Shown here: positions 45,608 through 54,332 of the stretch, piece after piece
Position numbering within the stretch: the first letter of the stretch is position 1
Layout: each line of letters opens with the position of its first letter
Source of the DNA: Wolbachia endosymbiont (group A) of Rhinocyllus conicus
Lineage (GTDB): Bacteria; Pseudomonadota; Alphaproteobacteria; Rickettsiales; Anaplasmataceae
DNA length: 64,000 bases
Reading direction: 5' to 3'
Assembly: GCF_947250775.1 (NCBI RefSeq)
Contig: NZ_OX366349.1
Coordinates: 1,426,001-1,490,000, forward strand
The notes under the pieces: generated by a model
What the model saw: only the letters and a program-made list of their open reading frames with translations
What the model was told of the DNA's origin: nothing
Databases searched by the model: none
Program-made: the position numbers and the translations under genes

Positions 45608-46087
45608 ATGATTATTGAAAGAACAATGGGAAATTTTCTTGTAATTCTATTTGTAGTTTTAATTTTCTCCTATGCATTTGATGCACACGCTGATGGAGCA
45701 ACAGATGTAATGTGTAATGTAATAGGTTACGTTCATGGAATAGGTGGACCAATGATTACAGTAGTAGTAATTGGTACAAGCTTGCTTGCAATATTTGGAA
45801 GAATGCCTTGGCCTTCACTTTTCTCACTTGGTATGTTTGTTGCTGTGTTTTTTGGTGCACCTAAAATTGCAACAGCGATAACAGAAAAAAACGTTTGTAA
45901 TTTTCTTGAAGATCAAATGCCGGTTCGTTGTCCTTATAAAGGTCAAACGTTGGTTCAAGGAAAGTGTGTTGCTGCTCCTGGATATGAACGTGTAGGTACA
46001 AGTTATTCTTGTCGTCGCGGTTGGGCGCTAACTAATAAAGGCTACTGTATAAAAGCTGGCCAAGATCCTTCAAAGTATTGGAAGTGA
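45608..46087 (+). CDS. virB2: VirB2-like (TrbC/VirB2) pilin subunit with Cys-rich C-terminal extension
   Basis: 159 residues: signal peptide with likely cleavage after AHA (residue 28), then two hydrophobic helices (about 46-63 and 70-90) separated by GRMPWPS, the arrangement of VirB2 pilins of type IV secretion. Beyond residue 95 is an unusual hydrophilic tail with cysteines at 97, 108, 120, 135 and 147 (another at 36), which classic VirB2 lacks. Start may be 45608 or the ATG at 45626. Unlinked to the virB operon here; Wolbachia is known to carry scattered virB2 copies. Confidence 0.82.
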   Translation: MIIERTMGNFLVILFVVLIFSYAFDAHADGATDVMCNVIGYVHGIGGPMITVVVIGTSLLAIFGRMPWPSLFSLGMFVAVFFGAPKIATAITEKNVCNFLEDQMPVRCPYKGQTLVQGKCVAAPGYERVGTSYSCRRGWALTNKGYCIKAGQDPSKYWK

Positions 46088-46112
46088 AAATGGTGCTTTT
46101 ATAGAGTTAAAT

Positions 46113-46781
46113 CTAACCACTCATCAAACCACAAAGTATATAATTAATATCCACACCTTTAGTTAAATTCCACTCACGCTTTATTACGTTGTACTCCATG
46201 CCAGCCATGTTTTGCAGCGTTACATTATTTTCTCTTAAGTGATTTGCAATTTCTGACGGCTTGAGAAATTTATTCCAATTATGCGTACCCTTAGGCAGCC
46301 AATTTAATATGTACTCTGCGCCGACTATTGCAAGACAGAAGGATTTGATAGTTCTATTTATTGTGGATATAAAGATTAGCCCTTCTGGTTTCAGCAATTC
46401 TATTGCTCTTCTCATAAAGAATTCTAAATTATCTACATGCTCGACTACTTCCATCAGCAGAACCACGTCGTACTTCTTGTCATTGCTTAGCTCTTCAATG
46501 CTGGTGTGCATATATTCTACATTAAGCCCTACTTTTTTCGCATGTGACTGTGCCACTTTGATGTTTTCTTCACATACATCTATTCCCACAACATTAATGC
46601 CAACGCGTGCCATTGATTCTGATAAAATGCCACCACCGCATCCAACATCAAGCAATGATAATTCTTTTAAATCGCATTTTTTTAACTCTTTTATTTTCTC
46701 AATAATGTAAGATACTCTAATAGGATTCATCATGTGCAATGGCTTAAATTTACCATTCTCATCCCACCATTCACCTGCCAT
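46113..46781 (-). CDS. ubiG: Ubiquinone biosynthesis O-methyltransferase
   Basis: SAM-dependent enzyme for the two O-methylations of ubiquinone synthesis. 222 residues from the ATG at 46781; SAM loop LLDVGCGGGILSESMA, acidic VVGIDV, and the VEHV/INRT and GTHNWNKFL blocks match UbiG. The family's usual N-terminal stretch (TYNEDEISKFAK) is encoded in frame just upstream but has no start codon before a stop at about 46838; it runs instead into an A9 tract at the end of rpiB. Expression may therefore depend on the internal ATG or on slippage (see findings). Confidence 0.92.
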   Translation of the reverse strand: MAGEWWDENGKFKPLHMMNPIRVSYIIEKIKELKKCDLKELSLLDVGCGGGILSESMARVGINVVGIDVCEENIKVAQSHAKKVGLNVEYMHTSIEELSNDKKYDVVLLMEVVEHVDNLEFFMRRAIELLKPEGLIFISTINRTIKSFCLAIVGAEYILNWLPKGTHNWNKFLKPSEIANHLRENNVTLQNMAGMEYNVIKREWNLTKGVDINYILCGLMSG

Positions 46782-47281
46782 TTTAGCGAATTTTGATATT
46801 TCATCTTCGTTATAAGTTTTTGTTTTTTTTTCTTAGAGGTTATATTGCTGAGTTTATCAAGGCGTTTTTTATGTCTGCTTTCTTTTGAAAATTCTGTTTC
46901 GAGGAATTGTTTGACTATGTCTTTTGCTAATCCACTCGCAGTAAATCCTGCACCAAGACACAGTACATTTGCGTTGCCATGCTCGCGAGCTAATTTTGCG
47001 ATCTCAACACTATTGCATAAAGCAGCGTAGATTCCTTCAAAACGATTTGCCACAGTACTCATGCCCAAACCTGTACCACAAATTAATATCCCATAATTTG
47101 CTTTTTTGCTTGTTATATCTTCTACAACTTTAACAGCATAGTCTGGGTAATCTACACACTTTTGCTTAGCAGTGCAGCCTTGATCTACCGCTGTGTAACC
47201 CAGGGTTTCCAGGTAGGATTTTATTTCTGATTTTAATTCATAACCAGCATGATCTGAGGCAATTGATATTATATCTGACAT
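46730..47281 (-). CDS. rpiB: Ribose-5-phosphate isomerase B
   Basis: Interconverts ribose-5-phosphate and ribulose-5-phosphate. Motifs ASDHAGYELK, DYPDYA and GILICGTGLGMSTVANR (catalytic Cys region), plus LCLGAG, identify RpiB. Family members end near residue 145, after RHKKRLDKL; here the frame runs on to 183 residues through an A9 tract (46822-46831 region) into DNA that is the N-terminal coding part of ubiG in another frame. Removing one A would end the protein soon after the tract; adding one would fuse it to UbiG. Confidence 0.93.
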   Translation of the reverse strand: MSDIISIASDHAGYELKSEIKSYLETLGYTAVDQGCTAKQKCVDYPDYAVKVVEDITSKKANYGILICGTGLGMSTVANRFEGIYAALCNSVEIAKLAREHGNANVLCLGAGFTASGLAKDIVKQFLETEFSKESRHKKRLDKLSNITSKKKKQKLITKMKYQNSLKWQVNGGMRMVNLSHCT

Positions 47282-47456
47282 ATAAAAAGTTGATCTTGCA
47301 TAACTTAAGGATATTTATATGGGTAATTTATTTTGATCTTTCTGTCAAGCCGTTTTAATACTCCTGATCTTTCGGGAGTCCTAAAGCTTGAAATAAATTT
47401 CGAGTCAGATGTGTATAAATTCTATATAATTTTTATCCTACTACTAATTCAATAAG

Positions 47457-49205
47457 ATGGATCACATAGATATTATAAAATCAAAATTATTATTATCTGA
47501 CATAGTAGGTAAAAAAGTCAGGCTAATAAAAAGAGGAGATAGTTTTGTTGGGCTCTGTCCATTTCATAACGAAAAAACCCCATCTTTTTCGGTGAGCAAT
47601 ACTAAGGGGTTATATTACTGTTTTGGTTGTTCAGCTAGTGGTGATGCATTTGAATTTATTTCACAAACTGAAGGATTAAGCTTTAAAGAAGCATTGGAAA
47701 GATTAGCATCGGTTACAGGTGTTGAACTGCCCAAAAGTCTTAGTATTACAAAAGGGGACAATAAACTATTTTTAGCGCTTGATTTAGCTGCAAATTGGTT
47801 TGCACAAAAAAATCAGGGCATTGTAGATTATTTAAAGCAGCGCAAGATTTTACCTGAAATCATAGATAAATTTAAGATAGGTTATGCACCAAGCTCTGGT
47901 TTGAAAGAGTATTTAAACTCTTCAGGTATTGAAGACAAAATTTTAATTGATATTGGATTAGTAAACAAAAATTTTCATGATTATTTTTATGACCGGCTGA
48001 TATTTCCTATATACAACATTGCAGGAAGAGTTATTGGTTTTGGCGGACGTGCGCTGAGTTCTGAGCAACAGCCAAAATATTTAAATAGCCCAGAGAGTCA
48101 GCTCTTCAAGAAGAGGGAGAATTTATACGGATTAAACTTTGCTTTAAGCGAAATACGTAAAAAACAGCACATATTTGTTGTTGAAGGATATATGGACACT
48201 ATAGCGCTACATCAAGCGGGAATTAGTAATGCAGTTGCTCCACTTGGTACCGCAATTTCTGCAGAACAGATAAAAAACCTGTGGAGATTTGCTAAAGAAA
48301 TCTCCATCTGTATGGATGGCGATAATGCCGGATATCGTGCTGCTACACGAGTTGCGGAACTTGCTCTGCCAATATTAGAGCCTGGATACACGTTAAAGTT
48401 TGTGACTTTGCCGAGTAATAAAGATCCATACGATATATGTAACGAACTGGCATACAAGAAAGAAGACGTGTTGACTGCTCTTGACCATTCAACAAAACTG
48501 CATTCTGAATATTTATGGCGTCACATAATCGATAGCAACTTTCAAAATTATGAAAAACTTGCTCCGGAAAAATATTCAATTCTTGAGCACAAGTTCATGG
48601 AATATGTAAATACTATTAGCAACAGCAGTATTAGAAGGTATTATAGAGATTATTTTTACAATAAGGCTAGTGAACTAAGAAGTAGCTTCAAAAAACAGAT
48701 TTTTAATAGTAAAACTAGAGCAACAAAAGGTGAGTATCTTCATAACAAATCTCCAGAGCTAATTGAGGCAGAGCAAAATCAGGCCATAATTTTGCGTATA
48801 GCCGTAGAATTTCCTGAAATCTTGAACCGTCCTATATTTTTTGAGCAATTTTCTCATTTTGAATTTACTAATGAGATGAAAAGATTACAACAGCGTGTAA
48901 TTGATGTAATAAGTAACAAAAGCAAACTTGGTAAAGAGGCTTTGTTACAAGAATTGAAACAGTTTGACGTTATAAAGTATGTATTTGAAAAAACTAGTGT
49001 ACTAAATAGCCAACTGAACGAGAGAAAATCTGCAGAAATTGTGTGGAATAATATAGTGTTACTAAAAGAATTAAATGCGTTACGAAAAGAAAGAACCGAA
49101 GCGAGGCTAAGCGGTAATCTTGACTTAGAGGAAAGGTTGATAGAACAAATAGAGCAAATAGAAAGTAATATACAAGAAATGCAAATGGAGTTTATTGAAA
49201 AGTAG
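47457..49205 (+). CDS. dnaG: DNA primase
   Basis: 582 residues. The zinc-binding domain has CPFHNEKTPSF and YYCFGC, the catalytic Toprim core has IFVVEGYMDTIALHQAG and CMDGDNAG, and the helical C-terminal helicase-binding part is more divergent. It makes RNA primers at the fork. Starts 175 bases after the divergent rpiB; in this gap a short hairpin (47362-47381) is present without a T-run. Confidence 0.96.
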   Translation: MDHIDIIKSKLLLSDIVGKKVRLIKRGDSFVGLCPFHNEKTPSFSVSNTKGLYYCFGCSASGDAFEFISQTEGLSFKEALERLASVTGVELPKSLSITKGDNKLFLALDLAANWFAQKNQGIVDYLKQRKILPEIIDKFKIGYAPSSGLKEYLNSSGIEDKILIDIGLVNKNFHDYFYDRLIFPIYNIAGRVIGFGGRALSSEQQPKYLNSPESQLFKKRENLYGLNFALSEIRKKQHIFVVEGYMDTIALHQAGISNAVAPLGTAISAEQIKNLWRFAKEISICMDGDNAGYRAATRVAELALPILEPGYTLKFVTLPSNKDPYDICNELAYKKEDVLTALDHSTKLHSEYLWRHIIDSNFQNYEKLAPEKYSILEHKFMEYVNTISNSSIRRYYRDYFYNKASELRSSFKKQIFNSKTRATKGEYLHNKSPELIEAEQNQAIILRIAVEFPEILNRPIFFEQFSHFEFTNEMKRLQQRVIDVISNKSKLGKEALLQELKQFDVIKYVFEKTSVLNSQLNERKSAEIVWNNIVLLKELNALRKERTEARLSGNLDLEERLIEQIEQIESNIQEMQMEFIEK

Positions 49206-49389
49206 GCTGCTACAGTTAATTATTTTTAGGTTGTTTGTCATTCTGCTGCTTTTTAACGGAATTTATACTGCCTCTTAGCAATAAAAAACTTACTTATTGT
49301 AGGAAAATCTTGTGTTTGTTCTCATATAAAACTATTTATGGAGTGACAATGGTGCATGCATTATACTTACATTTTTGATTCGAAAATTT

Positions 49390-50472
49390 ATGCAGTTGTT
49401 TCTAACAAAATTAGTCAACAAATTCTATTGTTTAAAGATGAGAAATAAAGTAATCATCATTTCTAGTATTGCTTTTATTCTACTGTTTTTTATCAGCAGT
49501 GCATTTTTAAAAAAAGATCAGGCGGTTCATAGTGATAATGCAACTAGTAGCTTTTCAGTAAAAACTCAAGAATGTGCGCCGCAAAACCGCACTATATATT
49601 TAAATTTTTCTGGTACAGTAAATCCCTTACATAGAGCTAGCCTTGTCTCAAAAATAAGTGGTAAGATTATTGCTATTTATTTACCTGATGGTGAAAAGGT
49701 AAAAAGAGATGATGTAGTGTTAAAGATAGAAGATTATGACAGGATTGAGCAAGCTCAGAAAGCCAAAGCTTTATTAAAGCAGCGTGAAATTGAGTATGAT
49801 TCCTCTCACAAACTGAATAAAACAGGCTATGGAGCACAAATACAAGTAGAAGCAGCTTTTACTGCGTTACAAAGTGCAAAAGCTGACCTAAAAAGGCTAG
49901 AATTGGATTTAGAAAATACTGCAGTCAAATCTCCTATAGATGGTTATATTGATAAAATCAATGCAAACGAAGGGGATTTTGTTAATGCTGGGCAAAAAAT
50001 AGCTGACGTGGTTGATTTCGATCAAATTCTTGTGGTGTTATACGTTTCGGAAAATGAAGTAAATAAAATAGAGCTAGGCAGCACAGCTCAAATTAGTTTA
50101 CTGGACGGAAAAGAATTGGCAGGTGAAGTAAGTTTTATTAGTAAAATTGCTGAGCCTAAAACTGGGTCTTATAGGGTAGAGGTAAAGGTAATTAATAATA
50201 AAATGATATCCTTGCAAGGACTGACTGCTAGTGTAAGCCTCCCTTCAGGTGAGAGATTTGCATATAAAATTCCTTCTTCAGCCTTGAACTTAAGTGACGA
50301 TGGTGTTCTTGGAATAAAGATTATTGATGACAATAATTATGTAATATTTGTACCAATAGAAATTGTTGATCATGAGAGCGATGGGGTTTGGATAGTAGCA
50401 AATAACGAAGGTAAACCCATAAAGTTAATAGTATTGGGCCACCTATTTGTTAAGCCTGGTGATAAGGTTTAA
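49390..50472 (+). CDS. Periplasmic adaptor (membrane fusion) subunit of RND-type efflux
   Basis: About 360 residues. An N-terminal membrane anchor (KVIIISSIAFILLFFISSAF) is followed by the lipoyl/barrel-sandwich halves (KISGKIIAIYLPDGEKVKRDD and AVKSPIDGYIDKINANEGDFV), an alpha-hairpin between them and the beta-barrel domain. This is the HlyD/AcrA architecture. No pump or outer-membrane channel gene is adjacent. The start is uncertain: ATG 49390 chosen, ATG 49438 and TTG 49375 are alternatives. Confidence 0.85.
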   Translation: MQLFLTKLVNKFYCLKMRNKVIIISSIAFILLFFISSAFLKKDQAVHSDNATSSFSVKTQECAPQNRTIYLNFSGTVNPLHRASLVSKISGKIIAIYLPDGEKVKRDDVVLKIEDYDRIEQAQKAKALLKQREIEYDSSHKLNKTGYGAQIQVEAAFTALQSAKADLKRLELDLENTAVKSPIDGYIDKINANEGDFVNAGQKIADVVDFDQILVVLYVSENEVNKIELGSTAQISLLDGKELAGEVSFISKIAEPKTGSYRVEVKVINNKMISLQGLTASVSLPSGERFAYKIPSSALNLSDDGVLGIKIIDDNNYVIFVPIEIVDHESDGVWIVANNEGKPIKLIVLGHLFVKPGDKV

Positions 50473-50545
50473 GACATAAGATCCTTTTTCATAGCTTATA
50501 CTACGTTATACCAATCCCAGCGTCTGGGCACTGGTTTCTTGGTAC

Positions 50546-50869
50546 TTATTCCGCAATAATTTTTTTTTCCTTCAATAAATTTTGCAGTTCGCCTTTTTCG
50601 TACATCTCGCGAGTGATGTCGCAACCACCGATAAACTCTTCCTTTATATATAATTGTGGAATTGTTGGCCAATCAGAAAACTTTTTTATAGATTCACGTA
50701 TTTCATCATTCTCCAACACGTTAATATACTTAAACTTCACGTTCAATTTTTTTAGGATTGACACGACGAGTCCAGAGAATCCGCATTGAGGAAAATCAGA
50801 AGTGCCTTTCATGTACAACACCACATCATTTTCCGCTATATCTTTTTTTATTTGTTCAAAACTGCTCAT
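50546..50869 (-). CDS. grxD: Monothiol glutaredoxin (Grx4/GrxD family)
   Basis: 107 residues with the CGFS active site (C29-S32) and WPTIPQLYI, GGCDI motifs for glutathione binding. CGFS glutaredoxins hold a [2Fe-2S] cluster with glutathione and transfer it. The next gene upstream on the same strand is bolA, its known binding partner, 15 bases away, so this is a conserved Grx-BolA pair in iron-sulfur handling. Confidence 0.96.
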   Translation of the reverse strand: MSSFEQIKKDIAENDVVLYMKGTSDFPQCGFSGLVVSILKKLNVKFKYINVLENDEIRESIKKFSDWPTIPQLYIKEEFIGGCDITREMYEKGELQNLLKEKKIIAE

Positions 50870-50884
50870 AAATTCACCTTATTT

Positions 50885-51103
50885 TTAAGTATTAGTTTCC
50901 AGTTGCAAGGCGTGTATAGACTGACCTTCCAGAGCTTTATATACCATTTTATGCTGTTCTATTTTTGTCTTTCCAAGAAAGCGCTTGGAGGTTATTTTTA
51001 AATGATAATGATCATCATCTCCAGCAAGGTCATGAACCTTTATATCAGCGTCGGGGAACGATTGTTTGATGATCCTTTCTAATTCGTGAATTGCAATAGT
51101 CAT
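50885..51103 (-). CDS. bolA: BolA family protein
   Basis: 72 residues with the BolA core: HELERIIKQSFPDADIKVHDL, the conserved His in HYHLKI, and FLGKTKIEQHKMVY. The loop lacks Cys, so it is of the His-only IbaG/BolA2 type. It probably binds the CGFS glutaredoxin encoded immediately downstream and shares a [2Fe-2S] cluster. Confidence 0.93.
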   Translation of the reverse strand: MTIAIHELERIIKQSFPDADIKVHDLAGDDDHYHLKITSKRFLGKTKIEQHKMVYKALEGQSIHALQLETNT

Positions 51104-51181
51104 TGATTTGCTTTAAATTACAATACTTTCATTATAAATCTAAAACGACTGGGTGCAATTGAATTATTGATTATATGGTTA

Positions 51182-52504
51182 CTAATATTGTGAAGACAGT
51201 AGATTCAGCGTGTTAAGTGTACTAGCAAGGCGAGATTTCAATTGATTTTCATATTTACTCCAATCTTGTATTGCCTTTCTTGCAACACCTGAATCAACTG
51301 CGGCTTTTGCAACAGCAGGAGATACTATAGAAATTAATCTTGGGTCAAATGGAGTAGGTATTATATATTCACGTCCATAGCTCATTTTACGACCGCCATA
51401 GGCTGCAGATATCTCGTCAGACACTGGCTCACGGGCAAGCTTTGCTATTGCATCTGCAGCTGCAATTTTCATCTCATCATTTATTGTTGTTGCATGTACA
51501 TCAAGCGCTCCTCTGAATATATAAGGAAATCCCATTACGTTGTTGACTTGATTGTTGTAATCTGACCTGCCAGTTGCGATTATTGCATCTGGCCTCACAG
51601 ATTTTGCAAACTCAGGCCTTACTTCTGGATCGGGGTTGGCGAGAGCGAAAATAATCGGGTCTTTGCCCATACTCTTTAACATCTCTTCATTTAACACATC
51701 TTTTGCAGATAATCCGATGAATACATCAGCGCCTTTTATTGTATCAAGTAGAGAACGTTCGGAAGTATCAATTGCATATTTTTCCTTCCACTCATTCATG
51801 TCCTCGTTTCTACCTTTGTATATTACTCCTTGCTTATCACACAGCACTATATTTTTAGCGCCCATGGACTTTAGTATTTCTAAACATGCAATACCGGCTG
51901 CTCCAGCACCATTCATAATGATCTTAACGTCCTCTAATTTCTTTCCGACAATATCAAGAGCATTTTCTATACCAGCTGCAACAACCACTGCAGTTCCATG
52001 CTGGTCATCATGGAACACTGGAATATCCATCAGTTCATTCAGACGTTTCTCTATTATAAAACAATCGGGAGATCTTATATCCTCTAAATTTATCCCCCCC
52101 CAACTTGGCCCAAGGTACCTTACTGCATTGATGAAATCTTCTATATTTTCTGTACCAACTTCTATATCAACTGCATCAATATCAGCAAAACGCTTAAATA
52201 AAACAGCTTTGCCTTCCATGACAGGTTTTGCAGCAAGAGGACCGATATTACCAAGCCCAAGCACTGCAGTGCCATTTGAAATGACAGCTACAAAATTGCT
52301 TTTTGCCGTATAATCATAAACAACCTCAGGATTTTTAGCTATTTCAAGGCACGGAGCTGCAACGCCAGGAGAATAAGCAAGTGACAAATCATACTGGGTA
52401 GATAAAGGTTTTGTTGGCATGATTGAAATTTTACCAGGGTTACCACCTCTACTGTGATACTTAAGTGCCTCTTGTTTTGTGGTATTATCTAAATCATCGT
52501 TCAT
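51182..52504 (-). CDS. maeB: Malic enzyme (MaeB-type without phosphotransacetylase domain)
   Basis: 440 residues. Decarboxylates malate to pyruvate with NAD(P). Clear motifs: YSPGVAAPC, the metal site VFHDDQHGTA, the nucleotide-binding GAGAAGIACLEIL and ALANPDPE. Typical MaeB proteins have about 760 residues with a C-terminal phosphotransacetylase-like domain; here that domain is absent and the protein ends cleanly after the malic enzyme core, so it is a natural short form rather than a broken gene. Pyruvate supply is central in Wolbachia, which uses gluconeogenic carbon sources (established). Confidence 0.93.
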   Translation of the reverse strand: MNDDLDNTTKQEALKYHSRGGNPGKISIMPTKPLSTQYDLSLAYSPGVAAPCLEIAKNPEVVYDYTAKSNFVAVISNGTAVLGLGNIGPLAAKPVMEGKAVLFKRFADIDAVDIEVGTENIEDFINAVRYLGPSWGGINLEDIRSPDCFIIEKRLNELMDIPVFHDDQHGTAVVVAAGIENALDIVGKKLEDVKIIMNGAGAAGIACLEILKSMGAKNIVLCDKQGVIYKGRNEDMNEWKEKYAIDTSERSLLDTIKGADVFIGLSAKDVLNEEMLKSMGKDPIIFALANPDPEVRPEFAKSVRPDAIIATGRSDYNNQVNNVMGFPYIFRGALDVHATTINDEMKIAAADAIAKLAREPVSDEISAAYGGRKMSYGREYIIPTPFDPRLISIVSPAVAKAAVDSGVARKAIQDWSKYENQLKSRLASTLNTLNLLSSQY

Positions 52505-52630
52505 TCTTATATTTTAAGCTTGTAATTTTTAAGTATATGGAGTTTTTATAAATGTTCAATTGTAAACTATTAGCTTGTGAACTCTGTTGTACTTCTGTAT
52601 AAGTTTACCTATTACGTAAGATGATATTAC

Positions 52631-53173
52631 ATGCTTAAGAAAAACGTGCCTAATTTGCTTACAATTTCTCGTGCACTTGCAATACCAGCAATAATATTAA
52701 GTTTTTATATAGAAAATAAATATGCAGGCCTGATAACAATATCAATCTTTGTGTTTGCGTGCATTACGGATTTTTTTGATGGTTACTTGGCGCGTGCGTG
52801 GAAAGTCCAATCAAAGTTTGGCAAGCTATTTGATCCAATTGCTGATAAATTAATAGTGGTTTCAACGATAATTATGCTAGTTTATAAGCAGAAGATAAAT
52901 GATTTTACAATAGTACCATCGATTATCATCATCTGTAGGGAAATATTAGTTTCGGGTTTACGGGAGTTCCTTATAGCTATAAATGTTAGTCTACCTGTAA
53001 GCAAAGCTGGCAAAATTAAAACATTTTTGCAGATGGTTGCTGTAGTAGCGCTAATAATGAACGATTACGACACAACTCAATATATAGGTGCAATTTGTTT
53101 ATGGGTTGCAGCTATTATAACTATGTGGTCAGGCTATAATTATATCCTAGCCGGCATCAAACAGGTTGACTGA
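52631..53173 (+). CDS. pgsA: CDP-diacylglycerol--glycerol-3-phosphate 3-phosphatidyltransferase
   Basis: 180 residues with four to five membrane helices. The CDP-alcohol phosphotransferase motif is complete: DGYLAR, then G eight residues later and two Asp in GKLFDPIADK (D-G-x2-A-R-x8-G-x3-D-x3-D). It makes phosphatidylglycerophosphate, the first step to phosphatidylglycerol. The motif separates it from phosphatidylserine synthase by the KFGKLFD context and overall size. Confidence 0.93.
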   Translation: MLKKNVPNLLTISRALAIPAIILSFYIENKYAGLITISIFVFACITDFFDGYLARAWKVQSKFGKLFDPIADKLIVVSTIIMLVYKQKINDFTIVPSIIIICREILVSGLREFLIAINVSLPVSKAGKIKTFLQMVAVVALIMNDYDTTQYIGAICLWVAAIITMWSGYNYILAGIKQVD

Positions 53174-53223
53174 ATTTCTTGAGAAACAGTTAATATACAA
53201 AAGTAGTTAATACTTTCATAATA

Positions 53224-53252
53224 TTGACTGAATAGTTAAAATCCTGTATAAT
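53224..53252 (+). promoter_or_regulatory. Sigma-70-like promoter for the gene at 53274
   Basis: TTGACT at 53224-53229, a 17-base spacer and TATAAT at 53247-53252. This is close to consensus. The start codon follows 21 bases later. Confidence 0.7.
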
Positions 53253-53273
53253 ATATTAGTTAATAGGGTTTAT

Positions 53274-54272
53274 ATGACTGATAACTTTAAGACTACGTTT
53301 TCTCCTGAAGATTTTTTTGGGGATTTTTGGCTGACAGTTGATAAGGAAGTCAAAAAAGAAAGGTCAGAACAAGAGTCATTAACACTAAAAGAAGAAGCGG
53401 AAAAAAAGAAGAAACTCGAACAGGAGTTATTAATGCTAAAAGTAGGAGAAGCAGAAAAAAAGAAGAAGCTAGAACAAGAGCTATTAACACTAAAAAAAAG
53501 AGAGCTATATAGACAATGTGTATCATTGGTAACAATGGTTCCATTTGCATTATTTATGGCTATTGAACTGGAAAAAATATGTAGCGATCAGGTATTACTT
53601 GGCGTGATAAGTGGCGCGCTAAGCCACACTATATTACCTTCTATGGTCCTATCTCTTATTTGTACGCTATATTTAATTTACAATAATAGGAAAATAGCAC
53701 AAAAAGAACGAGAGTTGGAGAATATTGAAAATGGAGAGGAAGTAAAGGAAAAAGAGCACAATATTTCTGATATAGGTCAGTGTTTGATCTATATTGAGGC
53801 TATAACAACTGCACTGATTATTGTAGGTATGATAATGGGTGAAACATCTTCACTTGAAGCAGCAGAGGATGCAATTTTATTTCTTGCCAATGCAATTGCT
53901 TTTCTTGTAACTCTTGTTTCTTATATTGATGAGCATGAAAAAAATAAGAAAAAGGAAACAGAAAAATCTAATCTTGATGAAAAATCTAGCAAGAAAACTA
54001 GCAATATGTCTGTAGCCGGATTGGCGCTTGCTGGTTCTTCTATATTTTTAATAAGAAGGATAATGTTAATGGCATTAGCATCGTCCTTAAATCCTGCTGT
54101 TGGGCCTACTTTAGGCTTGATAGGTATTGCACTTTTTATGGTTGTACAGATATTAACTACACATTCCTACAGCAAAACGCTGAAAGATCCAAAAGTGGAA
54201 GGACAAGGTAAATCGAGGAATGCAGGTAGTTCTGACCGTAGTTATAAAGAGGAAGGGCCGGCTATTGCCTAA
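53274..54272 (+). CDS. Multi-pass membrane protein with N-terminal coiled coil, unknown function
   Basis: 332 residues. A polar start is followed by a Lys/Glu coiled coil containing a tandem repeat of AEKKKKLEQELL (about 40-78), and then roughly six hydrophobic segments (for example CVSLVTMVPFALFMAIEL, MVLSLICTLYLIY and TTALIIVGMIMG) and a polar Ser/Lys-rich tail. No family recognised. The strong near-consensus promoter just upstream suggests substantial expression. It resembles in design, not in sequence, the coiled-coil gene at 42622. Confidence 0.72.
   Translation: MTDNFKTTFSPEDFFGDFWLTVDKEVKKERSEQESLTLKEEAEKKKKLEQELLMLKVGEAEKKKKLEQELLTLKKRELYRQCVSLVTMVPFALFMAIELEKICSDQVLLGVISGALSHTILPSMVLSLICTLYLIYNNRKIAQKERELENIENGEEVKEKEHNISDIGQCLIYIEAITTALIIVGMIMGETSSLEAAEDAILFLANAIAFLVTLVSYIDEHEKNKKKETEKSNLDEKSSKKTSNMSVAGLALAGSSIFLIRRIMLMALASSLNPAVGPTLGLIGIALFMVVQILTTHSYSKTLKDPKVEGQGKSRNAGSSDRSYKEEGPAIA
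53394..53501 (+). repeat. Tandem 54-bp repeat inside the gene at 53274
   Basis: Units 53394-53447 and 53448-53501, each encoding EAEKKKKLEQELL followed by M or T, L, K. The copies are close but not identical. Heptad-like coding repeats of this type can change copy number between strains. Confidence 0.8.
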
Positions 54273-54332
54273 GAAATTTATTTATTTAAGTAATATTTAG
54301 ATCTATACTTTATTTTGATCGAAAAAAATCTT

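Noticed and set aside
47362..47381. ACTCCTG-loop-CGGGAGT hairpin as a terminator
   Set aside because: It lies between divergent gene starts and has no T-run; could be chance or a leader structure.
51182..52504. Truncated maeB pseudogene because the phosphotransacetylase domain is missing
   Set aside because: The catalytic core is complete and the stop follows directly; no remnant of the second domain is seen downstream.
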